DNA of 64,000 nucleotides from Monoplex corrugatus (taxonomy: Eukaryota > Mollusca > Gastropoda > Littorinimorpha > Ranellidae): positions 37,567,401-37,631,400 of the forward strand of contig CM060307.1 of NCBI GenBank assembly GCA_030674185.1, written 5' to 3'. A program made the position numbers and the translations under genes. A model generated the notes under the pieces. That model saw only the letters and a program-made list of their open reading frames with translations, was not told the DNA's origin and searched no databases. Shown here in pieces: positions 11,285 through 21,312 of this stretch (the first letter of the stretch is position 1; each line of letters starts with the position of its first letter).

Positions 11285-11545
11285 ACTTCCATTCGGAAAG
11301 TCCTTTGATCTTTCTTGACACCTCCACCTGATTGGTAGAGAGTGGGTATTTTTTTCACGATCTCTCAGGTCAACATATATGCAGACCTGCCAGTGCCAAA
11401 AGCGCCTTCACATGTACATACATGCAGAATATCAAATATGCACATTAATGATCCTTAAGTCATGTCGGTGGCTGGCTTATGGAGAAATGAAAACGACGTG
11501 CACGCACACCCGCCGAAGATAAAGTATGCAGACGGTGTAGCAACA
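11285..11545 (+). mobile_element. Second SINE type (family F), partial
   Basis: The segment contains CAGACCTGCCAGTGCCAAAA, CGCCTTCACATGTACATAC, a CATGCAGAATATCAAATATG block and CGCACACCCGCCGAAGAT. From general knowledge this order of blocks belongs to a SINE type common in snails and bivalves. The tRNA head is not evident here. Confidence 0.55.
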
Positions 11546-11903
11546 TGCCACTGCACAGGATGGGCAAAACAAGAAGCATATATGCAATATTCAGCATGCA
11601 GAAACAGAGAAAAAGTTTTTTTATTTTTCTGAAAGATGTAAGTTACAAATTGCTATGTTAAAGACACAGAATTGACCCGTGTGTTATAGGTCATTTCTTG
11701 CAGTTATTCAGTTGTTGCTGTTCAGGTATGGCTGGCTGCTGTGGAAAGTACAATTTTTTAAAGGAATAGCTTGCAAAGTCTTCGACATTTTTTCTTTTGT
11801 TTTATTTTGTGTGTGTGTGTGTACATGTGTGTGTTGTGTGTTTTTGTGTTTGTGTGCGTTTCATTTGTTTATTTTATTTGTATGTCTTTTTACATCATTT
11901 CAG

Positions 11904-11993
11904 GAGGAGGATTCTAAGAAGAGGCGGAGTTCGGTGGAGCAGTCAGTGGAGGGTGGGAAAGTGAAAAAGCGGAAAGTGCGAGGAGATGAATGA
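11904..11993 (+). CDS. BRD8: BRD8-like protein, C-terminal exon
   Basis: The exon opens after TTTCAG in phase 0 and encodes 29 residues: EEDSKKRRSSVEQSVEGGK, then VKKRKVRGDE and TGA at 11991. The two basic clusters (KKRR and KKRKVR) look like a bipartite nuclear localisation signal, fitting a nuclear chromatin protein. The frame is continuous with the linker exon. Confidence 0.85.
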   Translation, partial: EEDSKKRRSSVEQSVEGGKVKKRKVRGDE

Positions 11994-12331
11994 CCACACA
12001 TGATTACAAGAAATAAACAGACATGATTATGATGTATGGTGCCCCTATACACATGTTCTTAAAGCTGGAGGAATAGGGCGAGGGAACAAAAAGGCTCATT
12101 GACATTGCTAGATTGTGGACAGAGCAATGAACATATGATAAAGTGTACATGTTTTCTCTCTTTTTTGCTTTGATATATTTTGCTTTCTTGTGAAAATGAC
12201 TCAAGCAATGCCTCATTCAAATAACTAATTAAAATGGGAACAAATATCATAAAGTGATTGTCTTTTGTGGTGATAGAATTGAAATGGAATGAAAAAAGTA
12301 TGTGAAGATTGTATGTTCATGCTGAAATAAA
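11994..12331 (+). terminator. BRD8 3' UTR and polyadenylation signals
   Basis: AATAAA hexamers lie at 12012-12017 and 12326-12331, with AT-rich sequence between them. The second, followed by a GT/T-rich stretch at 12340-12400, is the better candidate for the main polyA site. Cleavage sites cannot be read from DNA alone. Confidence 0.5.
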
Positions 12332-12462
12332 ATGGAGAGTAACTTACTAAATATTTTGGTTGTGCAAGAAACCAGTGTTGTCTTTTACTGTATGTTTGGG
12401 TTTCTGCTTGTTTTGACTGCTTTGTGTTTGTTTTGACTCTAGCCAAGCGAACCATTCCTGAC

Positions 12463-13021
12463 AAGCCCCCTGTGGGGATGCCAGGGGCTTTTTGAGTATA
12501 AATAGTTTAAAATAGTTTTCCCACCTTCTGGAAATTCTTTGCCAGAAATTTCCCCTTTTCTGTCACTTCTTTGTTTCTACCTTGTTCTTTATCTTTCTGT
12601 CATTTCTTTCTGTTATTTTCTGCCTTTCTGGTCCAGTCACCTGTATGTGTTCGATTGAGTACTTTCTCTTAGGATTGACAATTGGGTACATGTATAAAGT
12701 GCATTTTTGACTCTTAGGAAATGTGATGTGCAGAATCAATTGTAGGATTTAGGTCCATTTTTATGTATGTTTTAGTGTCCATAGTTATGTTTACATTTGT
12801 ATTAGTTGTTTTTTTTTCAGATCCCCTGGTGATGGAATGCTCCAACACCAGGGGCGTATCCTTAGATTATGTGCGAGAATACATTGATCTGTTTACTTAA
12901 TTTTCTTTTTCCAAATTTGTTTTTAATAATCGTTTGTGTCCTGTGGTGTACTTTTTGAGATGGTTAAAGCACTGATATGATTTTGCGCAGTCAGCTGGGC
13001 TTTAAGCAGCAGTGACAATAC
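12463..13021 (+). mobile_element. Repeat family A, near-complete copy
   Basis: The shared landmarks in order are: CCCCTGTGGGGATGCCAGGGG start, a TATAAATA box, AAATTCTTTGCCAGAAATTT, a pyrimidine-rich stretch, CACCTGTATGTGTTCGATTG, TAGGATTGACAATTGGGTAC, ATGTTTACATTTGTATT, TTAGATTATGTGCGAGAATA and the 3' end GCGCAGTCAGCTGGGCTTTA followed by a short A-rich tail. Eight other full or partial copies occur in the window. The AATAACA-type tail suggests a retrotransposed unit. Confidence 0.8.
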
Positions 13022-13133
13022 ATTTGTGGAGACATTGAGCGTTGGGTGGGCTTTTGGCATCAGTGGTGGGATGCTTGGAATTCATAATTACTATGAATGT
13101 CAGTCTTGAATCACTACGTTTAGACGGCATCGT
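13011..13133 (+). repeat. Duplicated segment, left copy
   Basis: About 120 bases containing GACATTGAGCGTTGGG, GGCATCAGTGGTGGGA and GGAATTCATAATTA recur at 13524-13660. Confidence 0.8.
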
Positions 13134-13327
13134 CCCCTCATGGGGATTCCGGGGGGTCTTTCAGTATAAATAGTAGCCCCATCTTCTGGAAATTCTGTGC
13201 TACAAATTTCCCTCTTTCTATCACTCTCTTTGTTTCTGCCTTGTTCCTTTGCTTTCTATCATTTCTTCCTATCATTTTCTGTCTTGCTAGTTCATTCACC
13301 TGTATGTGTTCAATAAAGTCTTACGCC
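13132..13327 (+). mobile_element. Repeat family A, 5' module only
   Basis: The copy runs from CCCCTCATGGGGATTCCGGG through TATAAATAG to CAATAAAGTCTTACGCC and stops there, directly joined to a LINE end. It carries just the TATA-to-AATAAA part of the family. Confidence 0.8.
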
Positions 13328-13361
13328 AACGCCATGCGGCAGGGCACATGATGATGATGAT
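13325..13361 (+). mobile_element. Extreme 3' end of the LINE seen at 58075
   Basis: CGCCAACGCCATGCGGCAGG followed by GCACATGATGATGATGAT matches the last coding bases and the GAT-repeat tail of the copies at 21120-21310 and 58075-58575. Confidence 0.7.
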
Positions 13362-13525
13362 CCTATCCATCACATGCAAAATCTGAACCCTTTGACTCCC
13401 TCACCCTATCCACCAGCTTCCTACAGTGATGGGGTGAGGGAGTCAAAGGGTTCAAAATTTGCTTTGCTAGCATGGTTGACATTGCAGGGTACTGGTGGAC
13501 AGAATGCGGGAGTCGAAAGGGTTAA
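13362..13525. mobile_element. Family C MITE, left outer arm truncated
   Basis: The inner palindrome (AACCCTTTGACTCCCTCACC ... GGTGAGGGAGTCAAAGGGTT) is followed by TTTGCTTTGCTAGCATGGTT and the outer right arm, ending AGTCGAAAGGGTTAA. The left outer arm begins abruptly at CCTATCCATCA after the LINE tail. Confidence 0.8.
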
Positions 13526-13660
13526 ACACAGCAACAATATGTTTATGGAGACACTGAGCGTTGGGCCGGCATTTGGCATCAGTGGTGGGAGGTTTGGAAT
13601 TCATAATTATTATGAATGTCATGTCATAAAGCACTACTTTAGAGGACATCGTTCAATGAC
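13524..13660 (+). repeat. Duplicated segment, right copy
   Basis: This is the counterpart of 13011-13133 (GAGACACTGAGCGTTGGG, GGCATCAGTGGTGGGAGG, GGAATTCATAATTATTATGA). The two copies bracket a family A module, a LINE end and a MITE. Confidence 0.8.
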
Positions 13661-13995
13661 TGTGTACGCCACATCAATTGTGAATCTTCACCTTTTAAAC
13701 AATTTGGTTGTGTGAGTGTGTTCGTGAATCGGCTCACTTCAGCATAAACCACCACCATTAGTGAACTGTGCTGAAAGTTGCATGAATCACTACCTTTATT
13801 TAGATGCCAGCTCACACTACATGCCCACGCATGTGGAGGCAGTTAATGAAAAGAAGGGGTGGGGGGAAGAAGGTATTAGGTCATTAGTGGGAGGCCTGAA
13901 TGGCTGGTATGAGGACAAAAATCAATACCTCCCCCTACAGCTCAGACCATTTCGCTTCTGTATCGATCTTTTTTTTCCTTGTCTTCATCAATGAA

Positions 13996-14223
13996 CTCTC
14001 TCTCTGTCTCCCTCCCTCTCTCTCTCTCTCTCCCTCCCTCTGTCTCTTTCACAGACACAAATGTACACATATTGTCTCTCTCTCTCTCTCCTCTCTCTCT
14101 CTTCTCTCTCTCTCTCTCTCTCTTTCACAGACACAAATGTACATTGTTCTCTCTGTCTGTCTGTCTCTCTCTCTCTCCCTCCCTCCCTCTGTCTCTTTCA
14201 CAGACACAAATGTACACACACTG

Positions 14224-14318
<95 letters not shown>

Positions 14319-14335
14319 TCTTTCTCTCCAATCAG
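13996..14335. repeat. (CT)n array with embedded ~90 bp repeats
   Basis: The motif TCTCTTTCACAGACACAAATG occurs three times (near 14043, 14120, 14188), separated by CT runs; a pure CT tract follows. Several open frames here are low-complexity artefacts. Confidence 0.9.
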
Positions 14336-14544
14336 TTGACATGCTGGTCGCTCCATTTTCTCTTTCTCTTTGTCAATGAATGTGGTCAGTCTCTCTCCAG
14401 CTATGAACGTTCATTTCCTTTGTCCTCCACCATCTACGTCCTACCTGGGGCATTGTTAGCTATGCATTCAGAATTGAAGAGCCACTGCACACAGTATTAA
14501 CGTTGGGAGACTGGCTTCACATTGTAAAGTCCTTTGCCTCCATT

Positions 14545-14581
14545 CTTCTTCTTCTTTTTTCTTCTTCTTCTTCTTTCTTCT

Positions 14582-14672
<91 letters not shown>

Positions 14673-14739
14673 CCCCTCTTCTCCCTCCCTCCCTCCATCC
14701 TCTCTCTCCCTGTCTTTCTTTTTCTTTCTTCTCCACCAC

Positions 14740-14793
<54 letters not shown>

Positions 14794-14806
14794 AAATATA
14801 TATATA
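14545..14806. repeat. (CTT)n, (CT)n and (TA)n compound microsatellite
   Basis: CTT units give way to CT runs and finally a TA run at 14771-14805. Confidence 0.95.
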
Positions 14807-15042
14807 TCCATCACATTGCTAAAAAAGAAAACAATAATGATAAAAAAAAAATGACAATTCCCTCACTAGTGTGATCTATACAGTACCACAATTTCATTAC
14901 TTCATAAATGTTTTGGGTTTTGATCGTATCCAGAACGAAGGTTGCTTGCGAAAGATGATTATGACGGCGCCACACTATCAAGAGGCTGAACTGTTCTTCT
15001 ACACTCATTCAGTGTAATTCTCCTTTTGTCGTTGTTATTGTT

Positions 15043-15497
15043 GTTTAAAGTCCAGCCGACTGCATAGAGCCATATCAGGGCTGTAACCGCTCCAAAACAC
15101 AAAACTGCAACATGTAAAAAAGAAAATGAAGTAGGCTACACATATCAATGCATTCGCGCACGTAATCTAAGGACACGCCCCCGGCGTTGACCACTCCATC
15201 CAATTATATCGCACAGTGGTTTTGAAAAATAAATAACCACCTGAATACAAATTTAATGACACCAAGACATTAAAAACAGGCATAAATTGCTTCCGCATAA
15301 CTCGCCTCCCTACAGCCCAAAAAATTTTAATGCACTTAATACATGTACCCAATTATCAATCCTAAGAGAAAAAACTTGAGACCTGTACGAACACACAGGT
15401 GAATGGACCAGCAAGGCAGAAAATGATAGGAAGAAATGACAGAAAGCAAACGAGGAAGAAAGAAACAAAGAGAGCGACAGAAAAGAGGAAATTTTCT
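15043..15497 (-). mobile_element. Repeat family A, inverted copy
   Basis: Read on the minus strand it has the same landmarks: GTACCCAATTATCAATCCTA (reverse of the family block) at 15347 and CCAGCCGACTGCATAGAGCC (reverse of the 3' end) at 15054. The TATA-containing 5' end is missing. Confidence 0.75.
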
Positions 15498-16089
15498 AGT
15501 AATTGTGAATAAAACGGTCAAACATTTCTTCGGAAAACGGTTGGAGTGTGACCAGTGTGTCATTTCTCCATTACTCAACATCAGCTTGGTTAAAATGCGG
15601 GGGACGGCGTGGTTCTTCAAAGTTCGTGTTTCCGTTAATAATTGACAGTAATAGTGATAATAATAATAATAATGACATTTATAAGAAGCCAAATCTTAAA
15701 TCAAGAATCCATTCAAGGTGCACAATCTCATCATTCGCCAAAGCAGTCACAAACAATGACGAAACACAGGACACAAAGCACACGCAAGCTGAGAGGGGTG
15801 ATGACGTGTAACATGTGTGAGCCATAAAGCAAGCTGTTATTATCCCTGTCACACACATTCCACACACACACACACAGACACTGTTCCAATATTTTTTTCT
15901 TTTTAGACCAAGAGGTCAGAAAGACAAGAAGGCCAAGAGGGCTTCGAAAGAAGGGACTTGGGAACTAAACCAAACTGTCCAACATTCTTATGCCAGTCGA
16001 ATGCTCTGCACTTCACGATTTTCAATTGTCGTGGGATCTTTTAGTGTGGCCAGGCCAGAAGACACACGGATCCAATTCGTTTTTTCATC

Positions 16090-16235
16090 CCCTTCCGAAA
16101 GGCTAAACGTTAAGTTCAATTTTCTGGTCGAACTGAGGAGAAAAGTCTAGGCCTTGCCAGGAAACGAACCCTGGAACCTCGAGTTCAGTTATTGGCAGGC
16201 GAACGTCTGAACCATTCTGCCATTTACCTCACTTT
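16090..16235 (-). mobile_element. tRNA-like SINE head
   Basis: On the minus strand, bases 16228-16152 read as a tRNA-like unit with A-box TGGCAGAATGGTTCAGACG and B-box-like GGGTTCGTTTCC. Paired acceptor stems are imperfect, so this is a SINE promoter rather than a tRNA gene. Confidence 0.5.
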
Positions 16236-16302
16236 CCATTAGACGATGACCTCTTACTTGTGTACCTTGTGCTTTTTGGGCCTTTTTCTGTCCCATATTT
16301 AT

Positions 16303-16386
16303 ACACAAACACACACACACACACACACACGCGCAGGCAACACAATGTCCACTAAACTACTGTTGCGGGGGGGGGGGGGGGGGGGA
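16303..16386. repeat. (CA)n and a 20-base G run
   Basis: A CA tract ends near 16332, and a pure G run of about 20 lies at 16367-16386. Such G runs are prone to sequencing length error. Confidence 0.9.
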
Positions 16387-16556
16387 GATGGATGCAAACA
16401 GCACAAACACACAGACGCTTTACATCGTTGCAGCAGATCATGAAGTACAAGATAACGGCAATGACTGAGACAGAGAACCCTAGTCAGTCCTGGTTTGACA
16501 ATCTACAGGACTTGGTAACTGCAAAGCCGCAACCGGTACCCGACTGTTCTGGTTTT

Positions 16557-16752
16557 TTAACCCTTTGACGCCCGCACCCTATCCATCAACTGCAAAACTT
16601 TAACCCTTTGATTTCCTCACCTTATCCACCATTTTCCTTCCTACAGGAACCTGGTGGACAGGTGAGGGAATCAAAGGTTTAAGGTTTTACTTATCTACCA
16701 TGGTTGACAGTACAGGATGCTAGTGGATAGGGTGCGGGAGTCAGAGGATTAA
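16557..16752. mobile_element. Family C MITE, complete, TTAA on both sides
   Basis: TTAA-CCCTTTGACGCCCGCACC ... GGGTGCGGGAGTCAGAGGA-TTAA: outer terminal inverted repeats flanked by TTAA. Inside lies a second palindrome, TTAACCCTTTGATTTCCTCA ... TGAGGGAATCAAAGGTTTAA, itself bordered by TTAA or TTTAA. There is no coding capacity. The TTAA target and CCCT terminus are the marks of piggyBac-superfamily elements. Confidence 0.85.
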
Positions 16753-17627
16753 GATGGAATTTCTGGACTTCTCTACCGCCCACGAAAGAAGTAAATGGCG
16801 ACAGGACAGAAAGACCATTATCAGAATACACGTTTCTTGTAGCCTAGCCAACCGCTTCAGGACATGTTATGATTGCATGAACTTTAAAACAAGATGGCCA
16901 AACCATTCTAACAGTCTCCCAAATCTACATGTAGATGTTGTACTTCTCAAGGTCACTCTGACCCTGAATGAGCGTCAGATGAATAAAACTTCATGCTAAG
17001 CGGGGACATTGGTAGACTTTCACTACAGTGAAAAGAGAATTGAAACATCAGAAGTTCCCCGGAGAATGCTCTTCACACACATTCCCGAAGGAGTGTGCAA
17101 GCTGATTTTGTTAAAGGCACTTTTCTTTTTACTTTTTTTTTCTTTTAAATTAATCCATGATGACCATGGCTTTGGTGCCGTGACTTCAAGACTTACGTAT
17201 TAATGACTCCTCAACGATTTCCACATTTGACCAAAATTGGGTAAATATCTACCCTGAAATAGCTGTGAGGGTGGCGTTGAGCACCACTCAAATTGTCCAT
17301 TGGAATCGACTCCCTTACAATTCGCTAGTCCTTATATATTTATACAAAAGGACTAACTGTTGATATAAATAACAATTGATCCTGCGTTTTTGTCCATTTC
17401 CACCATTTTTTGTTTGTTTGTTTGTTTCTTCTTCTTCTTCTTCTTCTTTCTTTCTTTCTTTCTTTCTTTTTTTTTACTGTTTCTTTTTTTTTGTAGGCCC
17501 CTACTTAATGAAAAATAATCGCAGGAGAAAATAATTCAAATTTCATTACAACATAGCTTAAGTTTTTTTGTTTTGTTTTTTTATGACAAATTGATACCTA
17601 ACATAAAGATAGAAACTAAATGCTGGG

Positions 17628-17720
17628 TAGCACTTCAAGACCTTGCCAGCACGTAGGAGTTATGTGCAGACGTATGGCTTATGCCATAATCATTTGGCTC
17701 TCCATCACCTGGCAACTTTA
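17628..17720 (+). mobile_element. SINE family B-related fragment
   Basis: TTCAAGACCTTGCCAGCACG followed by GTGCAGACGTATGGCTTATG; the end differs from the main family and resembles the fragment at 58573. Confidence 0.6.
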
Positions 17721-17834
17721 CCCCCTGTGTAAGTAGGCCTACGCTTATAGTAGGCCTACATGAATGTTGAGTGCTCAAGCATGTGCCGGTAAATACGTTT
17801 ACAATATGTGCAGGTATGCCTGCATGTGATACGG

Positions 17835-17970
17835 TAACCCTTTGACTCCCGCCCACCGATACAGGAAACTGGTGGATAGGGTGAGGGAGTTAAAGGGCTA
17901 AGGTTTTGCTTTGTTGGCATGATTCACAATGCAGGATGCTGATGGACAAGGAGCGGGAATCAAAGGGTAA
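17835..17970. mobile_element. Family C MITE, left part deleted
   Basis: It begins TAACCCTTTGACTCCCGCCC, passes a shortened palindrome (ACTGGTGGATAGGGTGAGGG) and ends with GGAGCGGGAATCAAAGGGTAA. Confidence 0.75.
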
Positions 17971-18009
17971 GTACCGTACGTTGATACTAAGCTACGCGCG
18001 GGCGTGTGC

Positions 18010-18200
18010 AAGTATGTTAACAGTACATGCGTGTGTGTATTGTATGTGAAGGTGCGCGCGAATGTGTGTGTCGTGGTGTGTGTCTGTGTATGTTTGCGTG
18101 TGTCTGTGTAAGTTTGTGTGTGTGTGTTACCCAACGTGTGATCATTTGCCTACAAATGCGTACGTGTATGTAAGTGCGTGTGTTTGTCCGTCTGCATCTA
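18010..18200. repeat. Imperfect TG/CG-rich repeat
   Basis: Degenerate GTGTGT with interspersed GCGCGC; mostly alternating purine-pyrimidine. Confidence 0.8.
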
Positions 18201-18457
18201 TGCGTCTGTATGTGGCGAAGGAGGGGGCTTTGGGGGAGGGGGACGTCGGTAAGAATTGAATAACACCAGTAGCTCAGGCTGTGATCACGCACGTATCGAC
18301 AGTGTGATGGTATCGACCGCCCAGGTAATAGAGGACGTTTGTATGGTAGACTGCTCCTTTACAAAGACGGATAAAGCGAAAGTCTGTGTGCAAAATGGAA
18401 TTTCAATTTTTATGCGGGCGGGTCGATTCTCTTGGTGATTGGAGATTGATAAAAGAG

Positions 18458-18742
18458 GGATTCATCGCATTTGGACAATTCTATATGCGCTCCACCTGAA
18501 TCTGCCAGAAATTATCTGGCAGATTCCCTGGGCCTGTGAAAGCCCCTATGCCCTGGCAAGGTCTTGACATTGGGATGGGGGAGCGATCAGAGAACTATGA
18601 AAACGCCAAGCTGACACCACCAAAATGATGGAAACGTTAAGGTGCGCAGCTAACAGACCAGTTTTTAAATGTTGCAGGCTGGGATTAAACTTGAGATACC
18701 AGATCTTGAGTCCACGACTCTACCCAAAGAACCAACCAGGCC
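18458..18742 (-). mobile_element. SINE family B, full length, inverted
   Basis: The 3' end (ATTCATCGCATTTGGACAAT) is on the left and the tRNA-like head (reverse of GGTTCTTTGGGTAGAG) on the right. The interior includes AAGCTGACACCACCAAAATG, the segment that is amplified at 43.2-44.8 kb, and GTTTTTAAATGTTGCAGGC, an unoccupied TTAA site. Confidence 0.85.
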
Positions 18743-19000
18743 GGTTCGCTTGATAGAGCTGTAGACTCAAGATCTCAAATCTCAATTTCAATCACAGCCC
18801 GCAACATTAAAAACTGGTCTGTTCACTACCCATCTTTAATGTTCCCATCATTCCGGTCTGCTTAGTCCCATCCTCATTTCAAGACCTCGCCAGCGTAAAG
18901 GGTTTGCCAGCGCAGCCCCAGGGAGTCTGCCAGGACAGTAATTGCTGGTAGATTTGGGTGGAATTGTCCGAATACAACGATCCCCTCATGAACAAACCCC
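18740..19000 (+). mobile_element. SINE family B, full length
   Basis: It starts GGCCGGTTCGCTTGATAGAG, runs through AAAAACTGGTCTGTTC and TTTCAAGACCTCGCCAGC and ends near 19000. It is joined head-to-head with the inverted copy on its left. Confidence 0.85.
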
Positions 19001-19042
19001 CAAATCCATGGAATTTTTATATAATGATTTGCTATTTTTCAG

Positions 19043-19184
19043 AGATACCTGCAATGTCTGAGACGCCGGCTGACTTCCTGGGTTTCCAATCGGCGATAGT
19101 TAGAGCGAACAGCGTACGACAATTATGTGAGCACTGTCAAAGAATACCAGTGAATATCAAATGTTATTTGTATGGACCAGATAG
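19043..19184 (+). CDS. Orphan exon-like segment, unknown product
   Basis: The acceptor CTATTTTTCAG and the donor ATAG|GTAGGT bound 142 bases that are open in one frame. The peptide from the ATG at 19054 begins MSETPADFLGFQSAIVRANS, continues VRQLCEHCQRIPVN and ends KCYLYGPDR. Composition and splice sites look like a real coding exon, but I do not recognise the protein and no partner exons are obvious nearby. It could be the first coding exon of a gene whose rest is small or decayed, or a piece of a transposon. A SINE B ends only ~40 bases upstream. Confidence 0.35.
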
Positions 19185-19399
19185 GTAGGTAAACAGACAT
19201 CAAACCAGGAAACAGATGAAATTAATATTTTCTTAATAGTATTAAACGGAAATGTTTGTTGTTGTTATCGTCGTTGTGTTGTGTAATCTACAAATTCAGA
19301 ATTTATAAAAACAATCCAAACATTCAGAAATGAACTTTATGAAATACAAATGTATGACTGAAAAACACGTTTATCTTGTAGAAATGCGTGTCTATCAAT

Positions 19400-20150
19400 T
19401 AATTCCTCCGTGGGATGCGAGGGGCTCTTCCAGTATAAATAGTATCCTCACCTTCGGGAAATTCTGTGCTACAAATGACCTCTTTTCTGTCAGTCTCTTT
19501 GTTTTTGACTTGTTCCTTTGCATTCTGTCATTTCTTCCTATCATTTTCTGCCTTGCTGGTCCATTCACCTGTGAGGCTCTTTCAAGTATAAATAGTATCC
19601 TCACCTTCGGGAAATTCTGTGCTAGAAATTACCTCTTTTCTGTCACTCTCTTTGTTTTTGACTTGTTCCTTTGCTTTCTGTCATTTCTTCCTATCACTTT
19701 CTGCCTCGCTGGTCCATTCACCTGTATGTGTTCGATCAGTCTCAAGTACTTTCTCTTAGGATTGATAATTGGGTACATGTATTAACTGCATTTTTGGCTC
19801 TAGGAAAATTTGACATTGCGGAAGCAGTTTTAGGTAATTTAGGCCACTTTTGTACGTGTTTTAGTGCCTTAGCCCTTAGTTATGTTTAAATTTGTATTCA
19901 TGTATGTTTTTTTTCTTCAAATCCCCTGTGTGATAAATTGGACGGAGTGGTCAACACCAGAGGCATCTCCGTAGATTATGTGCGCGAATGCACTGGTATG
20001 TGTATTTAATTTTCTTTTCCTTTTCTTTTTCTATAGTTTTTTTATTTTTTGTTGTTAAAGTATTGTGTATGCTCTGAAACAGTTATATGCCCATACGTTG
20101 TCTTTACGCAGTCGGCTGGGTTTTAAACGAAAATAACAATAACAATCAAT
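19400..20150 (+). mobile_element. Repeat family A with a tandem duplication of its 5' module
   Basis: TATAAATAGTATCCTCACCT and the following ~150 bases occur twice in a row (from 19434 and 19588), then the rest of the element follows once to GCAGTCGGCTGGGTTTTAAA and AATAACAATAAC. Confidence 0.85.
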
Positions 20151-20527
20151 TAATTGAAACGAATATATATATATTACTCGACAAAAAGTAGTTAGTATAT
20201 TTAACTATGAAAGCACAGATTTCACTTGGTCTTACGATCAGTACTGTATGCAGACTGTAGTATTTGAAATATCATCAACAACAACAGTTAAATAATTAAA
20301 ATTAAAAAAAAGGAGGGGAGATACACACGTCAGAATACATACAATAATAAACGTGGAAAACTTGATATATATTATCAATGTATTGCCATTCATACACGTA
20401 TAGGCATGATCAGAAAGGTATACATACACGAATGACTACACCAGGCCACTTGTTCGATAGCTGGAAAAGGAAGTTCTTTTTGGTGGAAAAGCAACTCTGG
20501 TATCAACAGTGGATAACCCGAGTGAGC

Positions 20528-20860
20528 AGGTAAGTCTTTAACATATTGATGGGTAATCAACCATGTTATCAACAGTGGAAAGCAAGGATGAATAGGTAAG
20601 TCTTTAACATATTGGTGGATAATCAACCATGTTATCAACTGTGGAAAGCAAGGATGAATAGGTAAGTCTTTAACATATTGGTGGATAAACAACTACAACA
20701 TAAACAATGGAAAGCCTGAGTGAACAGGTAAGTCTTTAACATTGACTTGATGTACGGAAGGGTGGGCAGATTCCTCAAATCATTTGGCAGTGAGATCCAA
20801 ACAGTAAAACTGGAAGCAAATTGCTGCTGTTTTGTTATGCTTCGCACGCTCGTAGACTTT
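20528..20860 (-). mobile_element. LINE RT C-terminal relic with its end tandemly amplified
   Basis: The minus strand encodes FTVWISLPNDLRNLPTLPYI followed by KSMLKTYLFTQAFH, the typical C-terminus of a CR1/L2-like reverse transcriptase. The last part (LKTYLFxxAFH) is then repeated about four times with a 64-66 bp period (AGGTAAGTCTTTAACATATT units at 20528-20735). Confidence 0.7.
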
Positions 20861-21109
20861 CTGTTAAAATGTTTCTGGTGCCTGTTCATGATTTTATCAT
20901 ATTGTCTGTTATTATTCTCGATTGACTGCCCGTTTTTTTTTGTTTTTTTTTGTTTTGTTTTGTTTGTTTTTGTTTGTTTTCGTTTTTTGTTTTTTTCTAT
21001 AAATGATATTTCTGGTATCTATGTTTGGTTCTACCTTAGTGCCTGGTGTTATTCTTGATGCATATTATTCTTGATCGAAAGTCCATTTTTGCTTTTTTTT
21101 TCCTAAAAA

Positions 21110-21312
21110 GTATGTGACTGGTTGGTCACAACGGGAAAGTTGGAGTGAAAGAGAGCACCAGGTAGATCCAGGGAGAAGATGCTGAACGGACTTGCGGAGT
21201 GGCTGAGGACAAGGCGGGTGGAAGATATGCTTGAGGCAACAAGAGATAGAGACAGATGGAAGTCCATGATCGCCAACGCCATGCAGCAGGGCACCTGATG
21301 ATGTTGATGATG
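21110..21312 (+). mobile_element. Non-LTR retrotransposon 3' end fragment
   Basis: TTGGTCACAACGGGAAAGTT through AGACAGATGGAAGTCCATGA to GCAGGGCACCTGATGATG matches 58390-58575 at most positions. It encodes the end of a reverse transcriptase ORF and a GAT-repeat tail, with a frame break. Confidence 0.8.

Larger units (their letters stand above)
9475..11903 (+). other. BRD8 last intron, 2.4 kb
   Basis: The intron starts GTGAGA and ends ATTTCAG. It contains a (TG)n tract at 10299-10381, a full SINE B at 10720-11000 and a second SINE type at 11285-11545. Bases 9480-10290 show no feature I recognise. Confidence 0.7.
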
